A stretch of 64,000 nt of DNA from Fagopyrum homotropicum (GCA_033239125.1 BSWB01000003.1:131678320-131742319), one strand, 5' to 3'. Positions 12,701-23,836 are shown, numbered from the stretch's first letter. The notes: generated from the letters alone by a model not told the origin. A program made the numbers and translations.

Positions 12701-12705
12701 CATAG
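6717..12705 (+). CDS. XLG: Extra-large guanine nucleotide-binding protein (XLG), 8 exons
   Basis: Plant-specific atypical G-alpha protein that partners G-beta-gamma in immunity and development signalling. Exons: 6717-7913, 8000-8137, 8221-8325, 8416-8595, 9560-9734, 10730-10968, 11709-11875, 12114-12705. All introns are GT-AG and phases agree, giving 2793 nt or 930 residues, normal for XLGs. The start is the first ATG of the long frame. The N-terminal half has the XLG signature SIPRAVP and a Cys-rich block from about residue 266 (CFRCLKGN, then CIVCDAKYCSICVLRAMGSM). The C-terminal half is G-alpha-like: P-loop GNNQSGTS (528-535), helical domain, and NKFD (809-812) in place of canonical NKxD. 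The usual DVGGQ switch is replaced by HANSLGRQ, as is typical of weak-GTPase XLGs. Which of XLG1/2/3 is closest is not settled by eye. Introns 4 and 5 contain transposon DNA but the splice sites are intact. Confidence 0.93.
9040..9400. mobile_element. TRIM/LTR-like relic in XLG intron 4
   Basis: The sequence TGTTAAAGTCCAACGAAGTG recalls the TGTTAAAGTCCCACATCGG start of small plant LTR elements. TTGATACCATGTTAAAGT occurs twice (about 9289-9306 and 9313-9330), the reverse complement of an LTR end followed by an initiator-Met primer-binding site. A third junction, CACATGGTATTAGAGCAG, follows at about 9360. The copies are decayed and overlapping, so boundaries are not resolved. It lies wholly in the intron. 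Confidence 0.4.
9814..10236. mobile_element. hAT-like MITE in XLG intron 5
   Basis: A 423-bp block packed with GGACCGG/CCGGTCC motifs in both orientations. Its right end reads TTTTTCACAGCCC, the reverse complement of GGGCTGTGAAAAA, a hAT-type terminal repeat. The left end (TGCATACGGTCC) is a worn version. The flanks TGACTCTG (9806-9813) and TAACTCTG (10237-10244) form an 8-bp duplication with one mismatch, the hAT length. Inside is a tandem duplication of about 60 bp (GGACCGGTTTGTAC, then AATTGTGCAATTTT). The open frame across it is an accident of the repeat. Confidence 0.65.
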
Positions 12706-14758
12706 TTGTCTATATCTACAACAAACAGAGAGGGTAAAACAAGAAGATGAAGGTATGTACATATATATACACGTAGTACATGATATGAGAATCTCTCCTC
12801 TGAAAGATTCAATTCATCCTATTCCAGTTGGATCACATCACGGCTATGATCTCAGTGACACTCTGGAATTGCATCTTGTGATGTTTCAATAACTTGAAGA
12901 GTGTTACCACTGATTTTTAGCCGTTGATTTCTAAAACTAATGGAAATTGGAGAGGCTGTAATATGCAATTAGAGAGGCTGTAATATGCAAGTAAGCCTTT
13001 ACTACATTTATATATGGTAGTGCTAGGCGTGTATTTGCTTGTCACTTGAGTCTGTGTACAATATTTTTTGTTGTTGTATTGATTAGTTTAGTGAAGAACC
13101 TCAAAAGTTGTAATGTAACTAGTTAAAGTGTAAGAATTGCTCATCGTGCATTCGTGCGTGATTATTCTCAGAAGATTATTCTCTGAACCAAAAAAATGGA
13201 CTTTTGTGAATCGAGGACTCGACCAAAGACAGAAGAAGAGTATTGTTTATTTTTTTTGAGAAAAAAAGGTAATAGATTCGATCACCGTGAAACAACAATG
13301 AGTGAGTTAGAGACCGAAAGAATTTCATAGACGGAAACAACCGTCAAGTAAACTACTCAAACTAAACAATACATCCAACAAGAAGAAAAACATGAAAAGG
13401 CATTGAGGTGAAGGAGGCCAACAACGGACCAACCAGGTTTTGAAGGAAGATCCTCGTGAAGATGAATTAGGTGAAAAATAAGGCAAGTACTGTCAAAGTA
13501 ACACCATCGGAAAACATGTACAACAAGAATGACCTCTTGTGGAAGTGAAAGACGAGACTTCAAGAAAGGAGTTGTTAGGAAGCAGGCAGTCACGATGCGA
13601 TCTAAACACGACTAAAAACAATCACCAACATCAATACAAGAATATCCAATTGATTCTAGATATTTACTCAAAGAGTTCATATCTACGGTTTCATAATTTG
13701 AGCATATAGAAAGCCTACTTAACTCATGTTCATAAAAGCGTTATACCGGTGGCATAGTTCAAGCCAGTTAGATAGGGAATCCCATTGTTCATCGAGTTTA
13801 AACATAGAGTTCGTATCTCCATTTGTTCATTTTGGAGCAGACCATGCATGTGATGCCATTGAGTGGTGATTTTTGTCGATTCATGCATCATAGGAAACAC
13901 TAGTCTGAGATTTGGCTGAAAAGCTTAGTAAGTTGCAATTCATGCATCATAGAAATGAGGTGTAGACTAGTCAAGTTAACAATCACACATCCCTTACATT
14001 CAAAATGTAACATTCTGATGGCTCATTGCAAACACTAGTAGAGAATACATATGTATATATTGTTAATAGGAACAAACAAGAAATACACAGTTATTCTCAT
14101 TGGTTAGTAGAAAACCATTTTAATCTACACTTATGCGATTTTCTTTGGTATGAATGATTTTAGGGTGCTTGTTTAGCCGATATATTCTTTGAACCAAATC
14201 TTGTACACACCACCCGTAGAGCTAAGGCCAATGATAGACCTATAGAGGTCGATATCATTGTTGAATTGATTCAGGATTTTTTTTCTCTTGATAATGTTGA
14301 GAGTAAAAAGTTGTCGTTTATACAATTTCCTGCAAACACTAAAACTAAAGACCAACAATAGTTCTACATAGCATAGCATTAGGAAAGAATACACATCTAA
14401 AGCGTATATTTACTTATGAACCAGTGGTAATATAGATTTTCAAATATGACACGGTTTTTCCCTTGAAAAAGAGCTCAATTTCTTATAAAACTTGATGAAA
14501 TTAGAAAATTAATTGCCCAAAGAAGAAAATTTATACGGTTTTGGCGGAGTGATCAGTGGAGCAAAACTAATGCACACAAAGTCTAGATGGCATTTAGTAG
14601 AAAGTTAATGGTTCGACATTAACCCCACTAAAAATATGATATTCTTTTGCAGTTATTGTCCTTACATAAAACGTTCGTTGGAAAACAAGGGGAAACTCAG
14701 GTGTGATGAGAAAGGATGGACACTAGCCATTTCTATTCTTCATATCCTCTTGTTCCAT
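12706..14758. other. Intergenic: XLG and TBP 3' flanks
   Basis: The XLG 3' untranslated region probably runs to about 13.1 kb. It contains a 22-bp tandem repeat, GAGAGGCTGTAATATGCAATT (about 12950-12992). From 13.2 to 14.4 kb no gene, RNA or transposon end is recognised. From about 14.4 kb onward is DNA downstream of the minus-strand TBP gene. Confidence 0.4.
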
Positions 14759-16674
14759 TTAACGTCGATATCCTACCGGCAGCACAACAAGGATGATGGC
14801 ACACATTCGATTCCAGCACAGCATCTCCTCTGTTGCACCAAATCTGCCCATTTCGAATAATTTGCATGTTAATAAGGGGCACAAACTAGGAAGTAAGTGT
14901 GTGAAACTATGGTTCAGGCAGTACCATTGTTGGGTTTTCCTGAACTCTGTCAGCACAGGATATATGTTCTCAAATGCTGCGTAAGTCTCGTCTCTCACCT
15001 GAGATTGAGCCATCAATAACAATTTTCTCGCGTAGAAAATTACTTATTGTCAACCCGAATTGCTGTGGTATTACTTAGACTCACCTTAGCTCCAGTAAGA
15101 ACAATCTTTCCTGACACAAATATCAGTAGAACAATCTTGGGCTGCTTCATCCGATAGATTAAGCCAGGGAACAGCTCTGGTTCATACTGTCAAGCCAAAA
15201 CAGAAATGCATATTAAACAATCAACCCAGCAAATTTTCACTGTTAAGAGATGTGCATTATAGTCTAGAATGATTTTTTCGTTTGTTTCCTTCACTCATAA
15301 ATCACAAATTGTGTATTATAAAAAGTATCCCACAAATAACCGAGGTCCAGTTCAAACAGGGCTCGGTATATAACAGGAACACATCAACTAGGCCAAACTT
15401 ACACTTGAGAAAGCACCATGAGCATATGCAAGTCCTTCAAGTCTTATAGGAAATTTAACATCACATGAGCCAACAATGTTTTGTATCTTGAAATCCTGGA
15501 GAGGGTAAACAGGCAGCTAGTTTATTGAGCCTGTGGATGAAGTAGAATATGCTTTATGAAGAAATTGCAAAATTAATACCTTAAATTTAGCTGAGAACCC
15601 AAGCTTTTGGATAATCCGAGCATACTGTGATGCAGCAAGATAGGGTGAGATGACACCACAATAGAAAAGCACGCTAGGCTTCTGAAAAACAGTTACAGGA
15701 GCATCACCAAATGGTGAGCTATATAAGCAAAACATAAATACCTTCCGAGCTGCCAATCTTGATTGTTGTTCACTCTTTGCTCCTGTACACACCTGATGAA
15801 CAAAGCCACCAAGAGTATTTTGATAAGTTCATCTTGGTTAGAATTAAGAGAACATAATGGAAAACTGGATGTGATTGTAGCCTACCACCTCCAACAAACT
15901 CAAAACCAGACATAGATGTCAGTTTCAAATAGATAGCGGGTGAAGCCTAAACTATAATGACGGTTTGGGAGAGGGAAAATAAACATCAATGATGACCACA
16001 AGCCCATACATAGTTTACATAAGTACTTTATATTGCATATGTGCGTACTGAGCCCATCCAACATAAATCTCAGCAACTAATAAGCCATTTGCTAAAAATA
16101 TTTGAACCTCACCATTTTGCCAGAAGCAAAAATTAAAGCTGTGGTCTTTGGCTCTCTTATCCTCATAATTACAGCAGCAAAACGCTGTAAAGAAGATGAA
16201 ACATCATCAGCAACAAAACATAGAAACAATAACTATGAAACCTTGACATTATTACATGCAGTAACATCATCAGCCACGGTTATATGAAATGTAACAACAA
16301 GGTCACGCACCTTTGGGTTGTATTCTGCATTACGAGCATGGAGCGCAATTGATTTGAGATCTAACTTGCAGTCTAAGTTCACAGTGGATACAATATTCCT
16401 GTAAAGAGCAACAAACTCATCAGTAGCGAAATAGCACAAATCAACATAACAGACTGCAAAACCTAATACCCTATATATACAGAAAACCATATCCAAATCA
16501 ACATAACAGACTGCAAAACCTAATACCCTATATATACAGAAAACCATATCCATCTTCTTTCCAATTGTTCATTGCAGAGGGAAAGGCGTCAACTTACTGA
16601 AGTGTAGGGACAATTCCAGATGGGTGCTTAGAGAGATCCACCAGTTGGCTCCCTTCCGCCTCTTGTTCAGCCAT
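14759..16674 (-). CDS. TBP: TATA-box-binding protein (TBP), 8 coding exons
   Basis: General transcription factor that binds the TATA box as part of TFIID and also serves Pol I and III. Coding exons, in transcript order: 16674-16598, 16398-16311, 16184-16113, 15792-15742, 15624-15580, 15495-15403, 15186-15085, 14998-14759. All are GT-AG and phases agree. The start gives MAEQEAEGSQLVDLSKHPSG, the usual plant N-terminus. Two direct repeats form the saddle: SIALHARNAEYNPKRFAAVI with SGKMVCTGAKSE, then FPIRLEGLAYAHGAFSS with SGKIVLTGAK. The conserved core ends at FRKTQQW (about residue 201). The open frame then runs 54 codons further to a TAA at 14759. A normal plant TBP stops at about 200 residues, so either the tail is real or a last intron begins at CAATG/GTACTG just after QQ. 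The upstream acceptor at about 16700 suggests a leader intron. Confidence 0.92.
16437..16550. repeat. Perfect 57-bp tandem duplication in a TBP intron
   Basis: Units 16437-16493 and 16494-16550 are identical as read, beginning CAAATCAACATAACAGACTG and each including CCCTATATATACAG. They lie in the first coding intron of TBP (between exons ending 16598 and starting 16398), close to the acceptor side. Confidence 0.9.
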
Positions 16675-17171
16675 TTGTCTCTAAAAATGTACGATTCTCC
16701 CTACAGTATAAGCGCATGAAAAGAAATCATACACCAATCCAATTGGTACAAAAATCAGCAAACCCCAACTCAAAACCGAAACTCGAAAACCTTGGAAACA
16801 ATCAGCTTAATCGTTAATCAAAGACCTCAAATACAATATCCAAATTCAAAAGTTAGAAAACAGAACTCAAACACAACCCTAAACCGAGATCCGGAACCCA
16901 GAATCGCAATCTTGAAGCAATAATCTTTAAATTGTATTCCTTCATTAATCAGTGACTATTTCATCCGATTTACATTTCCCGGGCCACGATATCATGAAAT
17001 TTAATCAAGAAAGATACAAAAAGACCAGCAGATCGGACCTACGGAATCAAACCTAGGGTTTCAGGTATCGATCGAGCCAACAGACGAAATTCAACACGAA
17101 ATTGTTCGTCGATGAGACTTGTAGATCGAATCAAGGGGCTGAAAAGCGCGAAGGAGTTTGAAAAGAGGAGA

Positions 17172-17179
17172 ATTTTATA
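17172..17179 (-). promoter_or_regulatory. Probable TBP TATA box
   Basis: On the minus strand the sequence reads GTATAAAATT, a good TATA box, at about 500 bases before the TBP start codon. A second AT-rich option (TTATATATCA) lies near 17195-17207. The region between this and the start codon would be leader plus a leader intron. Confidence 0.4.
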
Positions 17180-17406
17180 CGAGATTTGAAAGAGGGTTGA
17201 TATATAAGAGCGAAGAACAGGAGAGAAAAAGAGATGAAGAGAGAGAGGGTAAGAAGGAGCTGGGCGGTTTTGTTCCCGTGGAATTAATATTTTAACTTCA
17301 TGATAAAGTTCAGTAGATCTTGACCGTTCATTAAATTCAAAGGCTGAGATTGAATCTCCTAAATTAAGTTTAATAAATATTGCGAAATTAATAACAAATC
17401 TATATA

Positions 17407-17720
17407 TCTATATACATATATTAAAGGAGAAACACTTCATCCTACGTATCATATTCTCATTAACTTCACGTCACATGTCATTTTCTCTTACATTTAAAAA
17501 TTTATAACTATATTAATTTATTTAATCATTAGTATAAATAATAGATATATTGTTTCCCTTTTGACCACAATATTCAATATATTTCTAAGATATTCTTCTT
17601 ATCTTTTTTTTAAAAATTTCTCACTTTTAATTATAAAATGATTAGATATTTTATTTTTCTAAATTTAACATATAAATATATAATTCTTATATTAATTAGA
17701 AAATATTATGTATGAATTAT
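17407..17720 (+). mobile_element. Truncated Helitron-like relic
   Basis: It starts TCTATATACATATATTAAAG after an A. Further in, it carries ACATATAAATATATAATTCTTATATTAA, shared with the better-preserved Helitron-like copy at 42752-43130. No 3' hairpin plus CTAGT end was found here. Weak call. Confidence 0.25.
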
Positions 17721-17798
17721 TACAATATAATTATTACATCTTCTTTTTTTAAGAATATTATTTAAAACTACCTAAGATAATTTTGTGCATTTTAAGGT

Positions 17799-17934
17799 CA
17801 CGGTTACGGGATCCGTAACCGTCATAAAGTCACGGTTACGGGATCCGTGACCAAAAGTTCACGGTTACGGATCCCGTAACCGTGAACTTTTGAATCCTAA
17901 AAGCGCTTACGGATCTCGTATCCGTAAGCGCTTT
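17799..17934. repeat. Array of four GC-rich perfect palindromes
   Basis: Four palindromes follow one another in AT-rich DNA. P1 is 17800-17822, 10-bp arms. P2 is 17829-17851, 7-bp arms. P3 is 17853-17891, 18-bp perfect arms from AAAAGTTCACGGTTACGG with a 3-base centre. P4 is 17900-17934, 15-bp perfect arms AAAGCGCTTACGGAT. P1-P3 share the core CACGGTTACGG; P4 shares only TTACGG. A fifth member lies at 18276-18315. They sit at the left side of the PMD/transposase MULE and may be its terminal or subterminal structure. Confidence 0.85.
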
Positions 17935-18275
17935 CATTCAACCAAAAACAAAATGAACAAGGCGACCGACAACGAAGAAGACGAAGGGGCAAATCGACAA
18001 TCCAACCCGTTTTTACACAAAAACGAGAAATGAATAAAGACAGTGACGGAGGAAGACCATTCAAAAAGCGGAAACACGACCCGAAAAAACGTTTGATTTT
18101 TGTTCGGTTTTTGTTTTTAATTTCGGGTTCGTAATTGAGTATGAAATTGAATGTAATAAGTTAGATTGTTGTTGATTTTGATAAGTTTAGGTTGATTGAA
18201 GACGAGATTGGTGGAATAAACGAGTTAAAGCTTTGACAGTCCGCCATTGAAGGCGGATTGTCGAAGACGGTGAAT

Positions 18276-18315
18276 AGTGGCACACGGTCACGGGTTCCGT
18301 AACCGTGATGCCACT
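18276..18315. repeat. Fifth palindrome of the same family
   Basis: AGTGGCA pairs with TGCCACT and, inside, CACGGT pairs with ACCGTG with one bulged base, around a 13-base loop CACGGGTTCCGTA. The core is the same as the 17.8-kb array. A smaller TCCGCC/GGCGGA hairpin is just upstream (about 18239-18256). Confidence 0.75.
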
Positions 18316-18329
18316 CTTCATAATGCATA

Positions 18330-18959
18330 ATGCATTATAATGCATTCCAATACATTAATTTAAATTAAATTAATTAAATTGTATTAAAATTATTTGAATG
18401 AGATTTAATTTAATTAAAATGTATTAAAATAAAATAAAATAATATTATAATTTAAAGTAAAATACTTTATCCTAATTACTTTAAATTAAATATATAAATA
18501 TAATTAAAAAATTTGAATTTGAATTAATTTAAATTAATAATAATTTAGATTAGTTAATTTAATTAATTTAATTGTAATTAATTTAATTATAATTTCAATT
18601 AAAATTGAATAAAAATGAACTACATTAAATTAATTAAAATTAATTTAATTACTTTTTAATTTCATACAATTACTTTAATTTCAAATACAATGTAATGAAA
18701 TTAAATTAAATTAAATTAAATTAAATTAGTTACTTTTTAATCTCATTTAATTACTTTTAATTTCATTTAAAATAGAAAGAACAAAAAGTAAATTAAATGA
18801 ATTTAATTTAATTACTTTTTAAGTTCATTTAATTACTTTTAATTTCATTTAATCTCATTTAATTTCCTTTAAATTCATTGGAAATGAAAGTAAAGTAAAC
18901 TACATTAAAGAAAAATAATTAAACTACACTAAAATACCAAACTATAGATATTATAGGGC
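18330..18959. other. Low-complexity A/T-rich DNA
   Basis: Long runs of TTAATT/AAATTAAATT with a short (AAATT)n microsatellite at about 18690-18728. No coding signal. Confidence 0.7.
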
Positions 18960-19974
18960 ATGGAGAGGCGAAGGCGTCCTACGGCCTCCGCTCGTAGAGC
19001 TAGAGTTGTGACGACGGAGAGCAGCTCTCAGGTTGTTGGTCCGGCGGCCGGCACACCACTAGCTTAACAACCATTGAAACCTTCCCTATCAGATCCATCT
19101 CCAGCTTTCCGTAGGGAGGTTCTTCCACAGCCGACTTATGGGTCAGAGTCGGAGCATGAGGTGGATGCTCCTTTTGTACAGCCAGGGGAGATAGATCCAC
19201 CAGCTGGGGAGCATACATATATTACTGTTGACGAGCAAGTAGAGCCACCTACAGATATTACTGCTGACGAGCAAGTAGAGCCACCAACTGGCGACCATAT
19301 CGAGGCGGCATAGTTTGATTTTGATGTTCCAGCTGAGGAGCATGTAGTGCCGCCACATGAGCCATTTATACCGACTGATCGAGGTCATGTTGTTGTAGAC
19401 ACAGGGGCACCATTGATCAGCGATGTGCTGACTTGCTACGCCGGTCACCGTGCTCGCGGTGTTTGGATGGAAAAGGTAGAAAACTAAATCATAGTTGTAA
19501 CACATTATGTTACAAATGCTAAATTAATAAATAGTTTAATTGAATATGCGTTGTTTTATGAAGGAGGATTATAGGAGACCCATGACCGCGTTGCGGCGGA
19601 TAGAGCATATCGTTGTGCTGAGTAGATGGATCTTTGATGCTGACAGAGCCGACCCCACTTCCTGGTTTGCTATTGCATCTCAGAGTGGTCTGACGGGTTT
19701 GCTTGACGTCTCTTTCGCTGAAGTTGACCACGCCCTTATATATGCATTTGATGTTTTTCAAATTTCTATACTTTACCTTTTATGCTGACAAGTGTATATT
19801 CCAATATAGAGGCTACACGTCATACATGCCCGCCTCCGAGATGTTATTAGCCGTGGTGCATCGACTGTAGAGGAGCTACTGGAGGAGCTACAAACGATAT
19901 ATGATGAGTCGGTGGTACATGAGGTTCATATTGCGCCATCTCAGGTCCGGGCGTCGCAACCGAGGAGAGATTGA
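18960..19974 (+). pseudogene. Plant mobile domain (PMD) gene of a MULE, broken
   Basis: PMD proteins (MAIN/MAIL-like, often annotated as protein phosphatase 7 long form homologues) are encoded by both host genes and Mutator-like elements. Exon 1 is 18960-19475, with an Arg-rich start and then a P/E/V-rich region with a duplicated DEQVEPPTDITADEQVEPPT segment. Exon 2 begins at 19564 with EDYRRPMTALRRIEH and reaches SFAEVDHALIYAF, close to the PMD signature. Exon 3 (about 19810-19974) gives LHVIHARLRDVI and a TGA stop. In-frame stops at about 19064 and 19313, and loss of the middle of the domain after YAF, mark it as dead. It faces the transposase gene tail to tail. Confidence 0.65.
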
Positions 19975-20261
19975 TTTGTGTTTTTATTATGTGTAATTCT
20001 TTATATTACCTTTTGCTATACATATTACATTTTATGTGTTGATTTGTGTTTTTGTTATGTTTTATTCTATACTCTCTTCATCAATACTGCTTCTTATCGT
20101 TTGATTAGGGTAGTGACACAAATTATATCAAATGAAAATAACAACAAAACACAAATTATATCAAATGATTCTAACAACAAAATGTAAATTTCCACGAATT
20201 ATATATAAACCGACAACAACGAAAATAACAACAAACCAAACATCCATGAAGTACATATAAC

Positions 20262-22543
20262 CTAAGAAGAAGAGGAAAGATTGATTGTTACTTTTCTAGG
20301 ACACACTTTACGCTGAAATTCATTGAATAGTTTGAATCTATCATGAAGGGGTGCATCCCATCCATCAACTCTAGAATCATGTCCCCGCCTCCATCTCAAG
20401 GTTAAAGGTGGTAATGGAGAGTCGGGTTTGATCCAAACCTAAGAAGAAGTGAATGATAAATACAAAAGTCATTACCTTTTTTTGTCATTTTTGAATAAAA
20501 TGTAATGAAGAAGATATAAAAGGTAAAGAATGAAAACTTACAGCTACAAAGTGATTGCCATCAACTCACGCGATTGCACGAATCTCCGTGGGGGTTTTTG
20601 ATCCTCTACCATTGTAACAATTGGTAAACATGTCTCGGGACTTGATCCAAGTATAACCACTGCGCAGCGGTAATATGTCGTTGTTGCCGCGCAAACAAGT
20701 GGACACTTCATCTAATTCTCCGGCCCACAAGGTATAGGATCAATCTAAAAAGTGGCCTAGATAACTTCATCTAATGTCCATCGTATAACCGATTGTTGAA
20801 AAAAAAAAAAGTGAAGAAGTTGTTTTCATTTTATCAACAAACAATGATTAAGCAAAGAAAAGAAATACTTACTTGTGCGTATAAGTCCTTTCTCATGAAC
20901 ATCTATGTAGCCAATTCCTTTTTAACAATCAAGTAATCTTCTTCCGAGTATCCCGAAACCACGGCAAGGGATATGAATCCACAGTGTCCATCTCCTTTAA
21001 CATCATAGGTTGAAAGGATGAATGATTTCATGAACTTCTGCATCTGATCACTCTTGAACCGATAGTGCTTAGAACGTCGGGAGGTGATTTTCTTAACATG
21101 TGGCTCAAGCGTCCTCAACCTTAACTTCAAGTTCGGCCTCTTCAGGTTCGACCTCCTCAACCTTAATTTCCGTATGTTTACTTGCTTTTGGTGGACGACC
21201 TCGGGGACGTGGACGTGCCAATCCAGAACCATGTTCGAACCCACTTGGTTCTCTCCTTGTTGAAAGAATGTCATACTTTGGTGGTCTTCCTTTAGTTCTA
21301 ATTTTCTGTTTTGACACTCTCAACATTGAACGGCCCAGATGTCTAATATCCTCATATGATGAAGTCATCTGCTCAAGCTCATCTCAACTAAGCAATTTCT
21401 TGTCCATTCGCTCCTTAAATTCATTGAGTGACTCCATGTATGGCTCAATATGGACAACATCATCTTCTAGCGTCGGATCCACTCTTGCCCATCGTACTTG
21501 CTTCCAATAAGGATGCATCTGATCCAAACGTATTGGCTCCCGAGCCCTCAAAGCAATAAAGAACTCGTGTGCACAAGGAAACCCATGAGCTTCCCTCCAA
21601 TATGAATCCTTACATGTTGTCAAGCTCCTAATTTGCTTTGTCTTCTCGTAATCTCCAACAATATCAGGAAGCACTCGTTGCTTACTTTGTTTCGAAGCAA
21701 ATCAAATATTGGCACCCGCACATCCAATAACATCCTCTCGCGTGACATCTCTATTGACGCTTGAATCTGATCAATCTGGTCATTTACCATCATGTCAATG
21801 TTCTCCATCACCACTGAAATCCTTGCACGGTAGAACACAATGTACCCTTCAACAATGAGTGTGCGGACTCACACCTAACAACCAATATCAATTCAATACA
21901 CTATAACACTATGATTATTATAAAATAAGTGTAAACAATATAGGAATAAATTCTTATGCGTTGGTTATCCTCGTGCCAAAGTGAAGATGCAAGTTGCACC
22001 AATATCGAACAATTGCTTCCTTGTATAGGATTAGCCATGTAGTTTCCAATTACTCCATTAACCTCGGATAACCTTGCCAGTGCACTTTCATCTCACCCAA
22101 ACGCCGCATGGTAGTGTGATGCAAAAACTGCTTGCAATTCCTTTGACAGTGTCACTACCCAAGATTTATGTTGAATTTTGCACTTTATATGAAAGGTGCA
22201 AATCACGTGCTTCACATTCGGAAAAATAACACTGAGTGCACTTATGAGTCATAGTTCTCTGTCCGTCACAATCACCCCCGGTGTAACATTTCCTTACACA
22301 TGTCGGAGTCTCTGTAATGCCAACTCATAGTGATTGGCGTTTTCCTTGGCCATGAAAACAAATGCTATTTCAAACGTCAACCTCGTGCTAGTGATACCAA
22401 CGATTTCTAACAACGACATCTTGTACCTATAGACGGCATATTAAGAGTTTTGTTCGACTTTATACCGGAAGTGCATGAAAAATATAAAGAGTCGTTAAAA
22501 CATGTATAATAAAACTTACTCGTTTGTCTTATACGTCGTGTCC
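20262..22543 (-). pseudogene. MULE transposase-OTU fusion, C-terminal part
   Basis: Continuation of the transposase begun at 42145-41425, resuming directly after the retrotransposon insertion. In order on the minus strand: TTYKTN, a splice donor, then SLLEIVGITSTRLTFEIAF, the TDRE motif of the DDE core, then HVICTFHI. A SWIM zinc finger follows (CKDSYWREAHGFPCAHEF, about 21560-21620), then AT-hook-like KGRPPKYD and RPRGRPPKAS. An OTU-type cysteine-protease domain comes last, with Cys motif GDGHCGF (about 20974-20994) and His motif DGNHFVAV (about 20541-20566). The frame ends at TAG 20262-20264 after NLSSSS. Internal stops (after LRHV, after TDREL, after KELAT at 20903) show it is inactive. 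Confidence 0.75.
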
Positions 22544-22548
22544 ATTAT
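22544..22548. other. Target-site duplication ATTAT, left copy
   Basis: Matches 41425-41429. The pair shows that everything between 22549 and 41424 entered as one gypsy insertion, with a later insertion inside it. Confidence 0.9.
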
Positions 22549-23836
22549 TGTAACATCCGGAAATTTTTTATTTCCGGAAGTTGAAGTGTTTCCGATCTTT
22601 TCCCGCGCCGGCGACTTATTTCCCGCAGGCACGTTGCTGAGTGTGAGTTTTTAACGCGCGAGAGAGAGTTCCCGTTTCCCTTCCGACCTTAGGAAGTGGA
22701 GTGAGGGGACAAGGAGGCTGACCCTTGAGATATCCCACCTCCTTGTCAGCTCTTTTCCTCCCTTCTTTCTTTCTTTCTCCTCTTTTACGCTCTTTTTCTT
22801 CCACAACTCCTTTCTTCTTCCTTTGGACCTCCCTTCTCTTACACCTTGGAGGAGTGGTGTGGAGAGCTGCAACTTGAGCTTTCCGGATCTGTAGTGGTAA
22901 GTGGTTCTATCTCCTCTTCCTCATGATGCTTGTATCCCCTTCTTTCCTTTCTCTTCACCTCTATGGCTATAGAGGAAGCTTTTGAAGAGATATCTTGTAA
23001 AGTCTTTGCATGTCCCTTTCCTAGCTCTTTTAGGTCGTGTTGAGGAGGCTAAGACCTGTGGTGAAGGTTTGGAGGACGCCCAACAAGAGAAGGAGACAAT
23101 AGGAGCAAAGAACCAGTCGAAGAAACGAAGAAGACAAGCCTTCTAATGTTCGACCGCGGGGGCGGATTGCCAAAGGCGCAGGGGCGGACTGAAGCCATTG
23201 CAGGGGCGGTCTGAACCACCGCAGGGGCGGCTCCCACGGGCACAGGGGCGGCAACAGGGTTTCCGCCGGGGCGCTAACTTGCTTCCGCGGCTGCGTTTTC
23301 TTCACCGGTAGGTTCCTCCCTCCCTTTCCTTTCGATCCTTCCTTATATCCTTGTTGTATATATTAGAAGCATGCTTAGGATGGACCTAGGACTTATGAGA
23401 ATGCCATCTAGTGGTTGCTAGCCTTGGAGCCCTTATGGCTTAGTTTGGATGTTGATCTTGAGTGTGAGCTTGTGGACCTTCCCAACTAGTTGATTCTCCT
23501 AGGATGTTGTTGTTGAGCTTGTTCTTATGTTGTATAGGCTGTTGTGAGCTTCCTTTACTTGTGGTTAGGGTCTTGTGTACCTTTGGGATTGTGGTTGTTA
23601 TACGTTTTATGTTTTTGTCTTGTGGAGTTTTATGTTGTTTTGAGGACTCGGCTGAGTTTCCAAGTTGTACTCTTTATCTTTCCCGTCTTGCATACATTAA
23701 AACGTTTTCGAGTTTTAAGCCTTTATTTGTGCCATGTTGGAAAGGTCCGGTGAGATTGTTGTCAAGATAAGGGTCGGGACCCATTGTGTGGTCTCGCCCG
23801 TAGCATTCCGATATTCCGCGGATTCGGGGTGTTACA
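22549..23836 (+). repeat. 5' LTR of the chromovirus, internally deleted
   Basis: 1288 bp. Compared with the reconstructed 3' LTR (about 2054 bp) it lacks about 740 bp. The join is at GTACCTTTGGGATTGTGG (about 23579-23596), which corresponds to positions 40430 and 41172 in the 3' LTR. The lost part includes the conserved GTAAGTC/GACTTAC palindrome. It keeps the GC-rich repeat of GCAGGGGCGG units (about 23150-23290). Confidence 0.85.

Noticed and set aside
15100..15190. Second TBP-like gene suggested by repeated SGK and TGAK motifs
   Set aside because: These are the two internal repeats of a single TBP saddle, in order and in phase.
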